Assembly: GCF_006543045.1 (NCBI RefSeq)
Contig: NZ_RBZW01000004.1
Coordinates: forward strand, 1-39,634
Direction: 5' to 3'
Length of the DNA: 39,634 nucleotides
Origin: Salinadaptatus halalkaliphilus
GTDB taxonomy: Archaea > Halobacteriota > Halobacteria > Halobacteriales > Natrialbaceae
Shown: piece by piece, positions 38,129 to 39,634 of the stretch
Numbering within the stretch: position 1 is the stretch's first letter
How the letters are laid out: every line of letters begins with the position of its first letter
Notes under the pieces: generated by a model
Database searches by the model: none
What the model saw: the letters and a program-made list of their open reading frames with translations, nothing else
Told to the model about the DNA's origin: nothing
Position numbers and translations under genes: made by a program

Positions 38129-38299
38129 TTCGCATTCCTTCGTTTTGCGAGTGGATCTAAATCCCGTAGTGAGGCCTTCTCTTTAGCGTTTTCCGAAGAA
38201 TCGCAGTTAGAAAATCTCCATCTAAAAGAGAGTTCAACCGGGGGCCTTGTGGACCCCGATGCTGTCTTGCGGTCGATTGAGGGTGGTGAGGCCGCATGA
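38129..38299 (+). other. Open frame without a standard start directly after tRNA-Ala
   Basis: One plus-strand frame is open from the tRNA 3' end to TGA 38297-38299 and ends LENLHLKESSTGGLVDPDAV then LRSIEGGEAA. Its TGA overlaps the ATG at 38296, as for coupled genes. Only a GTG at 38249 could start it, giving 16 aa, so it may be the tail of a gene cut by integration. Base composition is lower in GC than the flanking chromosome. Confidence 0.3.
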
Positions 38300-38418
38300 T
38301 TTCGCCTGAACAGCGGACTCAGTCGTTCCAAGCTCCGATTTGTCGGTTTTGCGGCCTCGAGATCGAGTCGGTCGAGGAGCAGTGTCCTGCGTTGGATAAC
38401 GGGGTGTGTCGCCCATGA
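38296..38418 (+). CDS. 40-aa zinc-finger-like protein of a putative integrated element
   Basis: MISPEQRTQSFQAPICRFCG, then LEIESVEEQCPALDNGVCRP. Four cysteines in CxxC-x10-C-x7-C arrangement suggest a zinc finger. The stop codon overlaps the next ATG (ATGA at 38415). Tiny coupled zinc-finger genes are typical of haloarchaeal viruses and integrative elements. Confidence 0.6.
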   Translation: MISPEQRTQSFQAPICRFCGLEIESVEEQCPALDNGVCRP

Positions 38419-38519
38419 TGCACCTCGAGCAGTCCCGAGGTCTGTCTCGCTGTTTGACCTGTGGGAGCCACGTCACGCCGCAGTTCCGTCGTGGCTACGG
38501 CGATGGTGACGATCGCTGA
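38415..38519 (+). CDS. 34-aa DUF7563-like peptide
   Basis: MMHLEQSRGLSRCLTCGSHV, then TPQFRRGYGDGDDR. The CxxCGSHV-x-xxFRR-x-YGD pattern resembles the short haloarchaeal zinc-finger proteins I associate with DUF7563, which normally carry a second CxxC pair; that pair is missing here, so the copy may be truncated. It overlaps both neighbours (ATGA upstream, 17 bp downstream). Confidence 0.5.
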   Translation: MMHLEQSRGLSRCLTCGSHVTPQFRRGYGDGDDR

Positions 38520-38634
38520 TCCGCTCGACGACCCGACTCGATTCAACTCGACGCTCGAGGATCTACCAACGCAGGTCCGGTCGGTGATCGAATCTCGAGC
38601 CGTCGCGACTGACGGGGGTGAGGACCGTGCGTGA
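38503..38634 (+). CDS. 43-aa hypothetical protein in the element
   Basis: MVTIADPLDDPTRFNSTLED, then LPTQVRSVIESRAVATDGGE and DRA. It overlaps the previous frame by 17 bp and the next by 17 bp. The amphipathic middle looks protein-like, but no family is recognised. Support comes mainly from the tight packing of frames. Confidence 0.45.
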   Translation: MVTIADPLDDPTRFNSTLEDLPTQVRSVIESRAVATDGGEDRA

Positions 38635-38959
38635 CAGCAGTCACTGCTCGGACGGGACTGTTCGCATCGAGGACGAACGGGAATGTCCCGATTGCGGTGG
38701 TCGCCAAATTCTACAATCGGTGGGCAGACAGCCTAACGGGTCTCCTCCATCCGCTTTCGTCAAAACTGGAGAGACTTGGATTTGCACTGATTCGTGGTGT
38801 GACTGCCGTGATGTCCACACGGGTACTAGCCGCGAACCCGGTACGGAGGGTAAGGAGGATGCTCGGCCTCCTTCTGATCCCGCTGGTCGTCTACGCGTGT
38901 ATCAAAATCGACCTGTGGTCTCGAGAGTGTGCGAGACAGGCCCAAATCGATCGTCTTAG
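38618..38959 (+). CDS. Putative zinc-binding protein in the element (GTG start)
   Basis: A 113-aa frame. RIEDERECPDCGGRQILQSV and GETWICTDSWCDCRDVHTG give two clusters of cysteines in a zinc-ribbon pattern, which supports this frame up to about 38830. After that the sequence looks less like protein and another frame (38811-38984) carries a membrane helix. The true protein may therefore end earlier in evolution or be fused by frameshift. The start at 38618 (GTG) is uncertain. Confidence 0.5.
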   Translation: MRTVRDSSHCSDGTVRIEDERECPDCGGRQILQSVGRQPNGSPPSAFVKTGETWICTDSWCDCRDVHTGTSREPGTEGKEDARPPSDPAGRLRVYQNRPVVSRVCETGPNRSS

Positions 38960-38984
38960 CGGCGGTGACTCGAGCGATGAGTGA
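38811..38984 (+). CDS. 57-aa single-helix membrane protein in the element
   Basis: From ATG 38811: MSTRVLAANPVRRVRRMLGL, then the helix LLLIPLVVYACIKIDLW and a polar tail SRECARQAQIDRLSGGDSSD. The frame is open further upstream (to 38631) but antiparallel to zinc-finger coding sense there. The end overlaps the next ATG by 8 bp. A viral membrane or structural protein is possible. Confidence 0.4.
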   Translation: MSTRVLAANPVRRVRRMLGLLLIPLVVYACIKIDLWSRECARQAQIDRLSGGDSSDE

Positions 38985-39324
38985 CGACGAGATGCCGGGC
39001 GCCGGTCCGGAGGATCTTCCAGAGGGAACCGAGGGCCTCGAGCAGCTGGTCGAGGGCGAGATCATCGAGTTAGTGCTGTCGCCGTATCTCGACGTGCTCG
39101 GGCCAGTGTTCGCGGTCGTCCTGATCGGCGGGATCTTCACGATGCTGTGGATCTGGGCCGGCGACATTTCGTTGCCGATCGTCGTCGGCATCGTGCTGTC
39201 GGGGCTGTTGGTGACGGTGCTGCCGTGGCAACTCGTCGGGCTCCTCGAGGACCTGCTCATCATCGGGATGGCCGTCGCGCTGTTCAGTGCGTGGTGGATG
39301 CGAACCGGTGGAGGGCTTCGATGA
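38977..39324 (+). CDS. Membrane protein of the putative integrated element
   Basis: A 115-aa protein. An acidic N-terminus (MSDDEMPGAGPEDLPEGTEG) and amphipathic LEQLVEGEIIELVLSPYLDV lead to three hydrophobic segments: VFAVVLIGGIFTMLWIW, SLPIVVGIVLSGLLVTVL and LEDLLIIGMAVALFSAWWM. This layout is common in haloarchaeal virus and provirus membrane proteins. It is coupled to frames on both sides. Function unknown. Confidence 0.7.
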   Translation: MSDDEMPGAGPEDLPEGTEGLEQLVEGEIIELVLSPYLDVLGPVFAVVLIGGIFTMLWIWAGDISLPIVVGIVLSGLLVTVLPWQLVGLLEDLLIIGMAVALFSAWWMRTGGGLR

Positions 39325-39449
39325 GAGTCGTTCGACGGTCGGTATCGGTCGGTATCGACTGGCTGCAGGTCGTCTCGATTTCGCTGTTGTTCCCGTGGGG
39401 TACTGCTGCACGAACTAAGTCACCCCGTCGCTGCGCTCCCCTGGAGTGA
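39321..39449 (+). CDS. 42-aa hypothetical protein, possibly truncated
   Basis: MRVVRRSVSVGIDWLQVVSI, then SLLFPWGTAARTKSPRRCAP and LE. The ATGA overlap with the upstream gene supports a real start. The basic, low-complexity end and the GTCACCCC/GGAGTGAC hairpin at about 39420-39450 suggest the original reading frame was broken there. Confidence 0.4.
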   Translation: MRVVRRSVSVGIDWLQVVSISLLFPWGTAARTKSPRRCAPLE

Positions 39450-39550
39450 CAGCATACCGGTATCGATCTACCCGCCTCGAGCGTCCGTTTCGTTCGCGCG
39501 CTCGAGTCGGTCCATCCTGGCCGTGGTTGGACTCGCGCCGACGATAATGA

Positions 39551-39634
39551 TCAAGATAACTTTTGCAAATATGGACTGAGGAACTGGTCGATCCAGGACT
39601 TGGCAAATCCAAGTCGATCAGTAAGGGTGTTGAA
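39551..39634 (-). CDS. Possible 3' end of a minus-strand gene at the window edge
   Basis: The minus-strand frame entering from the right edge reads FNTLTDRLGFAKSWIDQFLS, then PYLQKLS and TGA at 39553-39551. The residue mix is protein-like, but only 27 codons are visible and the DNA is AT-rich. It overlaps a 7-bp hairpin GACTTGG/CCAAGTC. Weak support. Confidence 0.25.
   Translation of the reverse strand, partial: FNTLTDRLGFAKSWIDQFLSPYLQKLS

Noticed and set aside
37829-38160. Plus-strand frame running through the tRNA-Ala gene
   Set aside because: It crosses a clear tRNA cloverleaf and has no protein character.
1-39634. CRISPR array, rRNA, replication origin or complete insertion sequence
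   Set aside because: No regularly spaced direct repeats, no rRNA-like segments, no orc/cdc6 gene and no transposase frame were found.

Overview
The window is chromosomal DNA of a haloarchaeon (class Halobacteria, probably Natrialbales). The evidence is high GC, very acidic proteins, Tat-type secretion signals, archaeal ribosomal proteins S15 and S3Ae, a KEOPS Pcc1 subunit, bacterio-opsin-activator (Bat) type regulation and ATGA/TGATG gene overlaps. No plasmid or rRNA features were seen. The genus cannot be fixed from the sequence alone.

Layout. 1-4.2 kb holds housekeeping genes: a partial SPFH/stomatin protein, an exosome-type RNA-binding protein, two small proteins, a DJ-1/PfpI hydrolase, an Hsp20 chaperone and a DHH phosphoesterase. 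4.5-16.9 kb is a copper-dependent respiratory island. It has NirK nitrite reductase, a cupredoxin, a heme O synthase with a CtaA-like N-terminus, an SCO copper chaperone, a TlpA-like thioredoxin, CcdA, a 49-aa membrane peptide, a CuA-bearing heme-copper subunit II, catalytic subunit I, a membrane protein, a Cu-type P-ATPase and a short Bat-type HTH protein. Subunit I keeps all heme and CuB histidines, but the active-site tyrosine position is Gln. Together with linkage to nirK, this suggests a CuA-type NO reductase (eNOR-like) rather than an O2 reductase. The island would then be a nitrite -> NO -> N2O module with its own cofactor-assembly genes. A CGAA-N4-TTCG palindrome recurs at its promoters.

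17.1-22.0 kb carries an SCP-type thiolase coupled to a fused pseudo-HMG-CoA-synthase/DUF35 protein, an ornithine cyclodeaminase family enzyme and small membrane proteins. 22.1-26.0 kb is the trpCBA-aroA' operon behind a paired TGTACA operator; its trpA contains an in-frame insertion of tandem hairpin repeats. 26.1-32.4 kb has a secreted-protein gene broken by a miniature element, two convergent multi-PAS histidine kinases (one with a pseudo-receiver) and a membrane protein. 32.5-36.7 kb has truD and the conserved cluster rps15-recJ-like-pcc1-rps3ae on the minus strand. 37-39.6 kb holds small zinc-finger genes, tRNA-Ala(GGC) and, directly downstream of the tRNA, a run of tiny overlapping ORFs typical of an integrated virus or element.

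Mobile DNA. Four copies of an ~80-bp palindromic miniature element and one copy of a different 107-bp palindromic element are each flanked by a 3-bp TSA duplication (TCA/TCA or TGA/TGA). Removing one copy plus one duplicate (83 bp) exactly restores the reading frame of the broken gene at 26144-27036. No transposase is encoded in the window.
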